From: CAUZFZ01 sp963579025
Lineage (GTDB): Bacteria; Planctomycetota; Planctomycetia; Planctomycetales; Planctomycetaceae
Reading direction: 5' to 3'
Length of the DNA stretch: 39,797 nucleotides
NCBI GenBank assembly: GCA_963579025.1
Contig: CAUZFZ010000101.1
Span: 1 to 39,797, forward strand
Below the pieces are notes generated by a model. The model was not told the origin of the DNA, searched no databases, and saw only the letters and a program-made list of their open reading frames with translations. Positions 1 through 7,164 of the stretch are shown here, piece after piece. The position numbers and the translations under genes were made by a program. Within the stretch, counting starts at the first letter, position 1, and each line of letters begins with the position of its first letter.

Positions 1-79
1 CCGAAGCGACGGTGAGGCGGAAGGGGCGGCCCACTTCTGCTGATCCTGAGCCGAGGTCGGAATGCGTGAATCTACCCAT

Positions 80-310
80 TCATTCCGTGGGAGAGCCCTC
101 TTTAGGCATGCCCCACTCTGCCAGGTCACCAGTGCAGATGATGAGATTGGGACTTAGTTGGTTGTGTTCTGCGAGGTGTTGCAGATCGTCAATTAGACGG
201 GCTGTGAGTGTGTCGCGAGGGTTGGGCAGGTCACCGTTTTCCTCAGCGAAGCGGTGGAACTTGCCGAACTGCATGTCGGAAACATGGAGAATGGTGATTG
301 CATCGGGCAT
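80..310 (-). pseudogene. Truncated calcineurin-like metallophosphoesterase (N-terminal fragment)
   Basis: The 76-residue reading frame starts with a beta strand and metal-site motif of metallophosphoesterases (ILHVSDMQFGK, residues 7-17) and carries the second family motif, ICTGDLAEWG, near residue 58. These correspond to the DxH/Q and GD motifs that bind the two metal ions. The family normally continues for a further 150 or more residues with GNH and H motifs, but a TGA stop follows KEGSPTE and neither remaining frame down to base 1 continues the fold recognisably. The start is supported by AAGGA about 8 bases upstream of the ATG. I read it as a 5' fragment of a broken gene. A frameshift whose continuation lies left of the window cannot be excluded. 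Confidence 0.6.
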
Positions 311-625
311 AAGTCATGGTCCTTGCCGCAGTCGTGTACCGTAGTCCGTTCTGACCACACCGACGCAAGATGGTCGCACTGTTCGAACTAACAGTCCAGC
401 GAGGCATTATTTCAGACGTTGCCTTCTGTGCGCACGCGGCGAGGAATTGAGGAGGCCAGCGCTTTGTGATTGTCACGCACGCGCCGAAAGCGGCGGAGTG
501 GAATCCATATCGCTCATCCGTCACTGTGGCGGACACCGATGTGACTCTCGCATTCTTCAGATCCGCTAAAATTGGGGATACGCATCAGCCGTACAACGTC
601 GCTGCCTGCGGCCGACAACCAAACC
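311..625. other. Intergenic stretch, no convincing gene
   Basis: Nothing recognisable was found here. One short plus-strand frame (GTG at 466, stop at 654) has GAGGAGG about 10 bases before it and encodes 62 residues, but it resembles no family I know and its last third runs into the palindromic repeat at 626-646. It may be the relic of a gene lost from this spot. Confidence 0.4.
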
Positions 626-646
626 CCACCGACCTTGTGTCGGTGG
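626..646. repeat. 21-bp palindrome, copy 1 (CCACCGAC-N5-GTCGGTGG)
   Basis: Two perfect 8-base complementary arms flank a 5-base loop. The same unit occurs at 697-717 and, at the other end of the window, at 39511-39531, with degenerate copies at 39580-39600 and 39643-39663. Confidence 0.85.
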
Positions 647-656
647 ATCCATGATC

Positions 657-686
657 GGCAGCTACGGCGCCGTTGTGGTAGCTGCC
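657..686. repeat. Hairpin between two palindrome copies
   Basis: The arms GGCAGCTAC (657-665) and GTAGCTGCC (678-686) are perfectly complementary around a 12-base loop. It lies between the palindromes at 626 and 697, so the whole of 626-717 is a three-hairpin composite just upstream of the DUF1501 gene. Confidence 0.7.
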
Positions 687-696
687 GGTCATGTTT

Positions 697-717
697 CCAC
701 CGACGCGGGGTCGGTGG
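697..717. repeat. 21-bp palindrome, copy 2 (CCACCGAC-N5-GTCGGTGG)
   Basis: The 8-base arms are perfect and identical to copy 1, while the 5-base loop differs (GCGGG against CTTGT). Conserved arms with a changed loop suggest the structure is what is kept. Confidence 0.85.
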
Positions 718-766
718 GGGAGTTCCTCGCTGTGTATTCTCTGAGTGAGATTGAGGGTCGTGGTCG

Positions 767-2107
767 ATGTGGAATTTTGGACGGACATTTTCGAGCAACT
801 GCCAGGGAGTCACGCGACGTGACGTGTTCCAGGTCGGTGGGCTGAATCTGCTGGGACTTTCGCTCGCTGAGTCTCTGCGCCGAGGTGCCGTTCAGGCCGC
901 AGAGCAAAAACCAGTTAGCGACAGGTCCTGTGTGTTCATCTGGTTAAATGGTGGACCAAGTCATTTTGAGACGTTCGATCCAAAACCAGACACGGACGAT
1001 ACGGTCCGTGGACCGTATGGTTGCATCAACACTCCGGTGGCCGGCGTGCAGATTTCCGAGTTGTTGCCCATGCTGGCGCAGCGGATGGAAAAGTACTCGG
1101 TCATTCGCTCGATGACGCACAAGAACACCAGCCATGGCTCGACGGCCATGCTGACCGGTTTCGATAACAAGCTGGAGGCGTTTGGCGCAGTCGTCACTCG
1201 ACTGCAGGGAGCCCAGCGTGCCATGCCTCCTTACGTGCATGTTGGATCGACGCCCGGCGACGGTTCGCAAGTCACGTCCAACATTGATCGCGTCGGTGGC
1301 GGGTCACTGGGTTCAGCTTACGGACCGATCTCTGTTCGGGACCCGTCTGGAAAGAAAGTCGAGCTGCCGAACTTCTCACTTTCCGCCGATATCACCGCCG
1401 ATCGATTCCAGCAGCGACAGGCGCTCCTGGACGCCGTGGATCAATCGAGACGTGAGCTTGATCAGAGTCCGTCGGTCGAACGCATGGAGACTTATTATCG
1501 CCGCGCGATCGAGATGCTGACATCCACGCGCGTACGCGATGCCTTCGATCTCAACCGCGAGAAGGCGACGTTGCGGATGCGCTACGGTGCAAACTTCTTC
1601 GGCCAGGCTTGTCTGATGGCACGACGACTGGTCGAAGCGGGCACTCGATACGTGCAGATCAAGTGGTACGACGTGGTCGCCTTCGATGCCTGGGACTGCC
1701 ATGGCGCCGAATTGCCGGGCATGATGCGCATGGAGCAACAGCTTTGTCCGCGTCTGGATCAGGGCCTGGCAGCATTCATCGACGACTTGGACGACCGCGG
1801 AATGCTCGATTCGACGCTGGTGGTGGTCGCCGGCGAATTTGGACGCACACCGAAAATCAACAAGTCCGGTGCGCGAGACCACTGGCCACACTGCTTTTCC
1901 GCACTGATGGCAGGTGGCGGAATACCCGGCGGGACCATTGTCGGGGCAAGTGATCGGAAAGGAGCTTATCCGGCCAGACGTCCGGTCAGCCCGACCGAGT
2001 TCGCTGCCACGATTTACAACATCCTGGGCATCGACACGACGAACGACGCCCGGATTCGCCCCTACATCAACAACGCTCTTCCGGTCGGAGAATTGACCGG
2101 TGCTTAG
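767..2107 (+). CDS. DUF1501 family protein, Tat-exported
   Basis: This 446-residue protein belongs to the DUF1501 family, which is very abundant in planctomycetes and structurally related to sulfatases and alkaline phosphatases. No reaction is established for it. A twin-arginine signal is visible at residues 16-20 (TRRDVF), followed by a hydrophobic GLNLLGLSLAESL stretch. Family motifs are WLNGGPSHFETFDPKP (about residues 59-74), VIRSMTH, and GEFGRTPKIN followed by GARDHWPHCFS near residue 360. The ATG at 767 is supported by GAGGG 9 bases upstream. In planctomycetes these genes usually follow a DUF1549/DUF1553 cytochrome-like gene, which is absent here. The downstream beta-propeller gene overlaps its stop by eight bases, so the two are probably co-transcribed. 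Confidence 0.93.
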   Translation: MWNFGRTFSSNCQGVTRRDVFQVGGLNLLGLSLAESLRRGAVQAAEQKPVSDRSCVFIWLNGGPSHFETFDPKPDTDDTVRGPYGCINTPVAGVQISELLPMLAQRMEKYSVIRSMTHKNTSHGSTAMLTGFDNKLEAFGAVVTRLQGAQRAMPPYVHVGSTPGDGSQVTSNIDRVGGGSLGSAYGPISVRDPSGKKVELPNFSLSADITADRFQQRQALLDAVDQSRRELDQSPSVERMETYYRRAIEMLTSTRVRDAFDLNREKATLRMRYGANFFGQACLMARRLVEAGTRYVQIKWYDVVAFDAWDCHGAELPGMMRMEQQLCPRLDQGLAAFIDDLDDRGMLDSTLVVVAGEFGRTPKINKSGARDHWPHCFSALMAGGGIPGGTIVGASDRKGAYPARRPVSPTEFAATIYNILGIDTTNDARIRPYINNALPVGELTGA

Positions 2108-3254
2108 CAGTCTGTTGAAGAACGCTCCTTATGGTAACCCGACGCGTCAGCGAGGGACGAATGTCGGGGAGAACCGGAGATCTAAATCCCTCGCTGACGC
2201 GTCGGGTTACCTTTTTCGACAGCCTGATAGAGTCCGCCAGCGCTGCTTATTCTGGCTGATTGCCGCTGTCGTGATTCCATTCTCGCGCACGACTGCCGAC
2301 GACGAACTACCCCCACGACCGACAATCGTTATCGCGTTCACGTCGTTCCGCGACGACAACCGCTACGCGAACGTCTTTCGTTACGAACTTTCGTCAACGG
2401 GAGAAGGAAAGATCACGGGCAAGGTGACTCCCGGCCCCAAGCGCAGCGACCATCATCCGTCTCTCAGCCAGGACGGCAGCATGGGCGTCCTTGCCGGTGA
2501 GGTTGTGGGTGTTGTCAATCAGATTCACTTCTGGGACTTCACGAAGAAAGCCATGGTCCCGTTGCCTTCGTTCAACGTGACGACCACCGCGCAAATGGCT
2601 CCGTCGTATTCTTCAGCCACGGGGTTAATTGCCTGCGAAGCATGGAATCGCCCGGGAATCGCTGGTCGCTGGGATGTGTTGCTGTACGACGTTGCCGGCC
2701 AACGATTTGTTGATACGCCCAGTCTGAACAGCGCGAAGTTCGACGAGCGAAAGCCACTCATCAGTCCGGACGGGAGCTGGATCGCGTTCACGACCAACGA
2801 GACCACTGAAGCCTCACTGACTGACATCCGGCTCTACAACCGCGAGCGCGACGAAGTTGTTCCTCTGCCCGAGTTGAACTCGGCAGCAATGGAAACCGAG
2901 CCAGCGTTGAGCAACGACGGTCGGTTTTTCGCGTTTGTCTCCGATCGCCCCGGCGGGAAAGGAGTTCGCGACGTCTATCTCTACGATCGACAGGAACAGC
3001 AACTGTTGCCACTTCCCGGTTTGAATTCGGCCGGCCAGGAGCAATCTCCGTCGATCAGCGCGGACGGCCGCTTCATCGCGTTCGTCTCGGAACGACTGGA
3101 TGCTGTGGGGGAGCGCGACATCTATCTCTATGACCGACTCGCACAGAGCCTCATCCCGACTCCCGACCTCAACAGTGTCGGCGATGAATACGACCCATGC
3201 GTGATCGTGCTCGACGAAGCACCTGCCACAACCGGGGCAACCGGAGTTGACTGA
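2100..3254 (+). CDS. Secreted TolB/PD40-type beta-propeller protein
   Basis: The 384-residue product contains at least three clear PD40 (TolB-like) blades, each with the pattern S-x-DG-x-x-x-AF-x-S or T. Examples are SPDGSWIAFTT near residue 221, SNDGRFFAFVSDRPGG near 271 and SADGRFIAFVSE near 320, each followed by a D(I/V)xLY(N/D)R strand. A Sec-type signal (RVRQR, then CLFWLIAAVVIPF, then SRTTA) lies at about residues 44-67, which is unusually far in. The preceding 43 codons cross an inverted repeat at 2133-2211. The GTG at 2100 overlaps the DUF1501 stop and has GGAG 9 bases upstream. No in-frame ATG occurs before the signal peptide. The protein is likely periplasmic and may serve as a scaffold, partner unknown. 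Confidence 0.85.
   Translation: MLSSLLKNAPYGNPTRQRGTNVGENRRSKSLADASGYLFRQPDRVRQRCLFWLIAAVVIPFSRTTADDELPPRPTIVIAFTSFRDDNRYANVFRYELSSTGEGKITGKVTPGPKRSDHHPSLSQDGSMGVLAGEVVGVVNQIHFWDFTKKAMVPLPSFNVTTTAQMAPSYSSATGLIACEAWNRPGIAGRWDVLLYDVAGQRFVDTPSLNSAKFDERKPLISPDGSWIAFTTNETTEASLTDIRLYNRERDEVVPLPELNSAAMETEPALSNDGRFFAFVSDRPGGKGVRDVYLYDRQEQQLLPLPGLNSAGQEQSPSISADGRFIAFVSERLDAVGERDIYLYDRLAQSLIPTPDLNSVGDEYDPCVIVLDEAPATTGATGVD
2133..2211. repeat. Inverted repeat with 25-bp perfect arms inside a coding region
   Basis: Arm one (2133-2157, beginning GGTAACCCGACGCG) is the exact reverse complement of arm two (2187-2211), around a 29-base centre. Translated in the beta-propeller frame it gives NPTRQRGT and SLADASG, peptide strings I recall as recurring at odd N-termini in planctomycete annotations. 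A diverged single arm (23 of 25 bases) sits at 22027-22051. Confidence 0.9.
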
Positions 3255-3295
3255 CATCGACGCGGCTGCTCTTCACTGAAGAGTCCCGGAATTGC

Positions 3296-3424
3296 GAGCC
3301 GTAGCCGTAGCCCGATTTCTCCGAAATCGGGACCAGACGACATCGCAACCTGCCGGCACATCGACCGCCGCTCAGTTTTCCCAGGTCCAGGGCAGCGGAT
3401 TTCGGAGAAATCCGCCTACGGCTC
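3296..3424. repeat. Composite nested palindromic element
   Basis: The outer arms GAGCCGTAG (3296-3304) and CTACGGCTC (3416-3424) are perfectly complementary. Inside them lie two small hairpins: CCCGATTTC-TCC-GAAATCGGG at 3311-3331 and GCGGATTTC-GGA-GAAATCCGC at 3395-3415. It lies just past the stop of the beta-propeller gene and could fold into a clover-like structure in that transcript. Neither hairpin has a T-tract, so it is not a standard terminator. Confidence 0.75.
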
Positions 3425-3491
3425 AGAGGTCTCGCGGAATCCAGGTCGGGAACTTATTCGAGCCCCGTTCCCTGGAAATCGAGCATGTACC

Positions 3492-3523
3492 AAAAAAAAG
3501 GGCACCGGCGTGATACCGGTGCC
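3492..3523 (-). terminator. Rho-independent terminator of the YTV-like gene
   Basis: Read on the minus strand, GGCACCGG (3523-3516) and CCGGTGCC (3508-3501) form an 8-base perfect stem with a 7-base loop, followed by one C and then eight T residues (3499-3492). It ends transcripts coming from the gene at 3661-4806. Confidence 0.85.
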
Positions 3524-3586
3524 GCGGGGAAAAAATCGCAGTGGAGGGAGACTGCCTCACGGACGACCAGGGAGGGAGTGGTCCGC

Positions 3587-3633
3587 GAGAAGGGAGGGAG
3601 AGAAGAAGTGAGGAGGGAGGGGAGGGAGGGAGG
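3587..3633 (+). other. Purine tract with G-quadruplex motif in the 3' UTR of the YTV-like gene
   Basis: Forty-six of 47 bases are purines on the plus strand. Positions 3615-3630 read GGG-A-GGGG-A-GGG-A-GGG, a canonical four-tract G-quadruplex pattern with one-base loops. The minus-strand transcript of the neighbouring gene carries the C/T-rich complement between its stop (3661) and terminator (3523-3492). Confidence 0.7.
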
Positions 3634-3660
3634 TTTTCGCGAATGCGAAAGTGGTCCGGT

Positions 3661-4806
3661 TCAGTCAGCCACTGCAACAGACATTTGAACCGGCAGGAGA
3701 AGGGGAGCTTCGGAATTCTGACCACCTGTGGCTCGCCAGCCGCTGACTCGAACGAGTCCTGGAGTGCGGCTGCTACTGCGACCAACGGGCTCGAACAGCG
3801 AGCGACGCTGGCCCATGGTGCGGTCAATCGGATCGGCCGCACTGCGACGCAGCGGGGCCTGGTCAGATTCAATTCGGTTAATGTCGTTGCGGTCGTCGAT
3901 GGCGTCACCATTCTGACCGCCCTCGTTCGGACGAGTCGCTGTCCGGGATGTCGCGGGCCTGCGAGCAGAACTGACGGGATCGGGGCTGGGAGCCAGGCTG
4001 GTTTGAGTTGCCGACGCGGACGGTGCCAGCGTGATCGTTGTGGCAGTGGGAGCAAAGCCGATGGCGGTCGAGCCAAATCCGGCTCCATAACCACCCCAGC
4101 CCCAGGCGGTGCGAGTGACTGGAACGGTCTGCATCACCGTCACTGGTCGCAGGGCAGTTCGTTCTTCTTCGACCCAGCGAACCTTGTTCACCGCAACGCG
4201 TCTGGTCGTCGTCTCGGGGACATACTTCGTGACCTGAATCTGTCGCTTCTGTGTGCTCTGGACGGCGACGCGTTGATGCACCGGCACCTGAGCCGTGCAA
4301 TTTGTTGGCACGAACTGTCGAGCGGCAACGGTCCGCGGCGTAAATGACGCTCGCACCCGATAGGCCGAGCGATTCACCCATCCCAACAGACCCGGCCGCG
4401 GGTCGTAGGCACACGGGGACTGCTTCGGTCGGTTGTAGTAATTCGTCTTCCAGTATCCGCCCTGCTGAGCCACCTGGCGGTAATGGACGACGTTCTGATA
4501 CGTCGTCACCGGAACATCGATCGTCCGAGTCTCGGTGACGGGGCGGTAGCTTGTGACCTGCTGGTCGACGTATTCGACCTCAGTCACAGGCCGGCGAACC
4601 ATCTGCTTCACCTGCTGGTACTGAGTGACCGGCACCTGCTGCACACATTGCTGCATGATCGGCCGTGCAACCGCGACCCGTCGCGGTGCCACGCCACAAC
4701 CACACGGATTGGCCGGCGAGAACCACTGACCGAAGGCAGTTGTCGTGGACACAACCACGGCGGTTGCGCTGATCGATTTCAAAGCAATGCGAGTCAGACG
4801 CAGCAT
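3661..4806 (-). CDS. YTV-like secreted cell-wall protein
   Basis: The 381-residue product begins with a Sec signal peptide (MLRLTRIALK, hydrophobic SATAVVV, probable cut after AFG at residue 26), followed by a cysteine-bearing NPCGCG segment. Two blocks, about residues 57-112 and 188-235, are built from short valine/tyrosine/threonine-rich strands such as VPVTQYQQV, RPVTEVEYV, RPVTETRTI, VPVTTYQNV and RPVTVMQTVPV. These resemble the YTV repeats described for Rhodopirellula baltica cell-wall proteins. The C-terminal third is low-complexity, rich in S, A, T, P and R. I chose the ATG at 4806 because AGGAAG precedes it by about 9 bases and the signal peptide starts there. A terminator follows at 3523-3492. 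Assignment to the YTV class is by resemblance only. Confidence 0.75.
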   Translation of the reverse strand: MLRLTRIALKSISATAVVVSTTTAFGQWFSPANPCGCGVAPRRVAVARPIMQQCVQQVPVTQYQQVKQMVRRPVTEVEYVDQQVTSYRPVTETRTIDVPVTTYQNVVHYRQVAQQGGYWKTNYYNRPKQSPCAYDPRPGLLGWVNRSAYRVRASFTPRTVAARQFVPTNCTAQVPVHQRVAVQSTQKRQIQVTKYVPETTTRRVAVNKVRWVEEERTALRPVTVMQTVPVTRTAWGWGGYGAGFGSTAIGFAPTATTITLAPSASATQTSLAPSPDPVSSARRPATSRTATRPNEGGQNGDAIDDRNDINRIESDQAPLRRSAADPIDRTMGQRRSLFEPVGRSSSRTPGLVRVSGWRATGGQNSEAPLLLPVQMSVAVAD

Positions 4807-5339
4807 GAGGAATCTTCCTGCAGGAATGCGGTGGGATATTTGATGGATGACCAGGGAGTCGATCGTGATGATCGACCGGAGGGAGTTGTGTTCGGTCTGC
4901 GGAACAGGACCTGGCGAAGAGAACTCTTCACCGGAAGGTCCCGAGGGGTTCGTTCCGCTGACGCGTGTCTGGCAGAGCGAGTGGGCTCCGAGGAGGGGAC
5001 GTGACTGTGACGACGCGGTGGTTGCAAAGCTCTCAGATGTGTGTCGCTCAAGTGTGGCGGATGTGTATCCGAGGCCCGATTTTTTGGTCAACGGGCTCTG
5101 CAGTGTTGCTGGGGGTGTTTGAAAAATTGACAAGGATTTCCAGCGACGGCAGTTTGAAGCCCTGAGGTACGTGTCTGCGAAGACACGATTTGCCCCGTTC
5201 CAGGTTGCAACAATTACAGCGAGCGGGGTGGAATCGTAGCCTGCACGACGATCGCCTTAGCCTGGCGAGCTTCACGACGTCTGTCACAGAACGTGGAGTC
5301 CGGCTCAGCTACGGACAGCTTCTGACAGGTGAGGCTGTG
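4807..5339. other. Long gene-free leader upstream of the YTV-like gene
   Basis: No gene is supported here. The frame of the YTV-like protein stays open to 5133, but that extension has no protein-like character. A small perfect hairpin (CGTGTCT-GCGA-AGACACG, 5170-5187) is present without a T-tract. No confident -35/-10 pair was recognised, so the stretch may hold a long 5' UTR and the promoter. Confidence 0.4.
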
Positions 5340-5552
5340 TCACAGTTTTCGATATCCGGCAATCCACTGCAGCAGCATGGCAAGGCAGCCACCCATGACC
5401 GCTCCCGCTGGCAAGACAACGGTCAGGCCGTAACAGACGAATAATGAGCCGGCACCGCCCTCGACAAAGCTCGCCTGGACATAGGCCATGCCGAGGGCAA
5501 TCGCTCCGAGGACAGCCATTCCGCAGGTGAACAGGAAGCTATGGTGGCGCAT
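5340..5552 (-). CDS. Small two-helix membrane protein
   Basis: The 70-residue product is almost entirely hydrophobic, with two predicted membrane segments at about residues 5-26 (SFLFTCGMAVLGAIALGMAYV) and 36-65 (ending CLAMLLQWIAGY), joined by a short linker with one Glu. Its start lies 9 bases past the stop of the sulfatase gene, so it is probably co-transcribed and translationally coupled. No strong ribosome-binding site of its own is visible. I do not recognise the family. A role as a small integral membrane protein is all that can be inferred. Confidence 0.6.
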   Translation of the reverse strand: MRHHSFLFTCGMAVLGAIALGMAYVQASFVEGGAGSLFVCYGLTVVLPAGAVMGGCLAMLLQWIAGYRKL

Positions 5553-5561
5553 CGTTGCGGC

Positions 5562-6974
5562 TCACATTGGCGCGATGCGTCGTGTGCCGACGTCGGTTGT
5601 CATGACCGCGTGCGAATGAAAGCTCTCCAGAACGAGTTCGTTCCTGACGTCCTGATAGTCCGGGTGGTCCCACAGATCGTCGAACTCCCACGGGTCATTC
5701 TGCAGGTCGAACAGTTCGCCAAGCTTCTGATCGTGATACAGCGACAGTTTGAAGCGATCGTTGCGATACATGGTCGCGTGACTGCCGACTCCATCTGTGA
5801 AGAACGGATCCAACGCCTCGAAGTACTCGCACCGCACGAAGTCACGGACATGCTCACCAGACTGCTCACCGCGCAGAACCGGTAACAGACTGCGGCCCTG
5901 GAAATAGTCCGGAATTTCGACGCCACACAGATCGAGAATCGTCGCCGACATATCGAGCAGCTCGACCAGACCGTTTGCCTGGACGTTCTGTTGGAACTGG
6001 CCGGGCCACGAGAAGATGAGTGGCACGCGCACCAGGCCCTCGTAGAAGCGGCAGCCTTTCCACATCAGGCCGTGATCGCCCAGCGTCTCGCCGTGATCGC
6101 TGGTGAAGATGATGACCGTGTTGTCTCGCTGTCCGGTCTCTTCCAGCGTTTGCAGAATACGGGCGAACTGATCGTCGATCTGAGCGATCATTGCGTAGTA
6201 CTTCGCCTGCGCGTCGTGCGCGTCGTGTTCCTCGGGCGTCTTGACATCACCCTGGAAGTCGACCGACGCCAGCTTCGCCTGATGGGCCAGATCACTCTCG
6301 CGAAAGTACGGCCCGGGCATGTCCTCGGCCTTGAAGCGGTCGGCGTAGGACTTTGGCGGAATGAATGGTGGATGCGGGTCATAGACGTTGATGTTCAGCA
6401 GCCAGGGCTGCACGTCCGCACGCTCCCGCGTGATGAATTCAATCGCACGTTCCGACGCCCAGGTCGTCTGATGCAGTTCGGTCGGAACGCGTTCCTCGGT
6501 TTCCCGCAGCGCATTCAGGTCGCCGCCCCTGGCCCGCACCCAATCGGCATAGTCATGAGTCCCCGGCGCCCAGTCGTCGCGCGGCGCATGGCTGTGCCAC
6601 CAGTCGGTGAAGCCATCATCCAGACGAGGTTCGGGACGCATTCCCGCACTGACCAGGTGGAACTTGCCGATCAGCCCACATTCGTAACCGGCGTCCGCAA
6701 TCATGCGCGTGATGAGCGGAGGCGCCTCGGCAGGAAACGTGTCGTTCCCATTTCGCGTGTTGTGTACTCGACTGGGATACTGCCCGGTCATGAAACTCGC
6801 GCGGCTGGGAGTGCAGATCGGGCTCTGGCAATACGCGTGTGTAAACGCAACGCCTTCATTGACCAGACCGTCGATCGTCGGCGTCTGAACGTGAGGAGTG
6901 CCCAGCGACGCGATCGTGTCGAAGCGTTGCTGGTCAGTGCAGTACCACAGGATGTTCGGTCGGCTGGCAGTCAT
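5562..6974 (-). CDS. Sulfatase, alkaline-phosphatase superfamily, formylglycine type
   Basis: The 470-residue enzyme is predicted to hydrolyse a sulfate ester. The N-terminus (MTASRPNILWYCTDQQR) holds the first metal site in the form DQQR. The modification motif CTPSRAS begins at Cys54, which would be converted to formylglycine. The other active-site blocks are GYECGLIGKFH, TSDHGETLGDHG and a C-terminal LFDLQNDPWEFDDLW. No signal peptide is visible, whereas most planctomycete sulfatases are exported, so it may be cytosolic. I prefer the ATG at 6974 because GGGAAGAAG precedes it; the ATG five codons earlier (6989) has no ribosome site. The product length is typical. The substrate cannot be deduced, though degradation of sulfated polysaccharide is the usual planctomycete context. 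Confidence 0.92.
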   Translation of the reverse strand: MTASRPNILWYCTDQQRFDTIASLGTPHVQTPTIDGLVNEGVAFTHAYCQSPICTPSRASFMTGQYPSRVHNTRNGNDTFPAEAPPLITRMIADAGYECGLIGKFHLVSAGMRPEPRLDDGFTDWWHSHAPRDDWAPGTHDYADWVRARGGDLNALRETEERVPTELHQTTWASERAIEFITRERADVQPWLLNINVYDPHPPFIPPKSYADRFKAEDMPGPYFRESDLAHQAKLASVDFQGDVKTPEEHDAHDAQAKYYAMIAQIDDQFARILQTLEETGQRDNTVIIFTSDHGETLGDHGLMWKGCRFYEGLVRVPLIFSWPGQFQQNVQANGLVELLDMSATILDLCGVEIPDYFQGRSLLPVLRGEQSGEHVRDFVRCEYFEALDPFFTDGVGSHATMYRNDRFKLSLYHDQKLGELFDLQNDPWEFDDLWDHPDYQDVRNELVLESFHSHAVMTTDVGTRRIAPM

Positions 6975-7005
6975 CAGGCTTCTTCCCATTCAACACATGT
7001 TTTGG

Positions 7006-7083
7006 GGAACACTAATTGACGCTGATAAACGCTAATCCCTTTACCGCACTTCATTAGCGTTTATCAGCGTCGATTAGTGTTCC
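7006..7083. repeat. Inverted repeat with 31-bp arms
   Basis: Arms 7006-7036 (starting GGAACACTAATTGACGCTG) and 7053-7083 are complementary at 30 of 31 positions around a 16-base loop. It is AT-richer than the neighbouring genes. A second small perfect hairpin (GCGGCC-GAA-GGCCGC, 7092-7106) follows immediately. The element lies between an oxidoreductase gene and the sulfatase gene on the same strand. Confidence 0.9.
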
Positions 7084-7164
7084 TTCCGGTTGCGGCCGAA
7101 GGCCGCGCTAAGACCCTGCTCTTCAAAAACGTCTGAGGCGAACCTTCCGAGTTCCGCACAGCGT

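Noticed and set aside
626..717. CRISPR array (regular palindromes with about 70-bp spacing)
   Set aside because: Only two to three units per cluster, palindromic arms with variable loops, and no cas genes nearby.
3541..4347. 268-residue plus-strand reading frame
   Set aside because: It is the antisense of the YTV-like gene and shows no domain or ribosome site.
5991..7019. 342-residue plus-strand reading frame
   Set aside because: It lies opposite the sulfatase, whose motifs are unmistakable.
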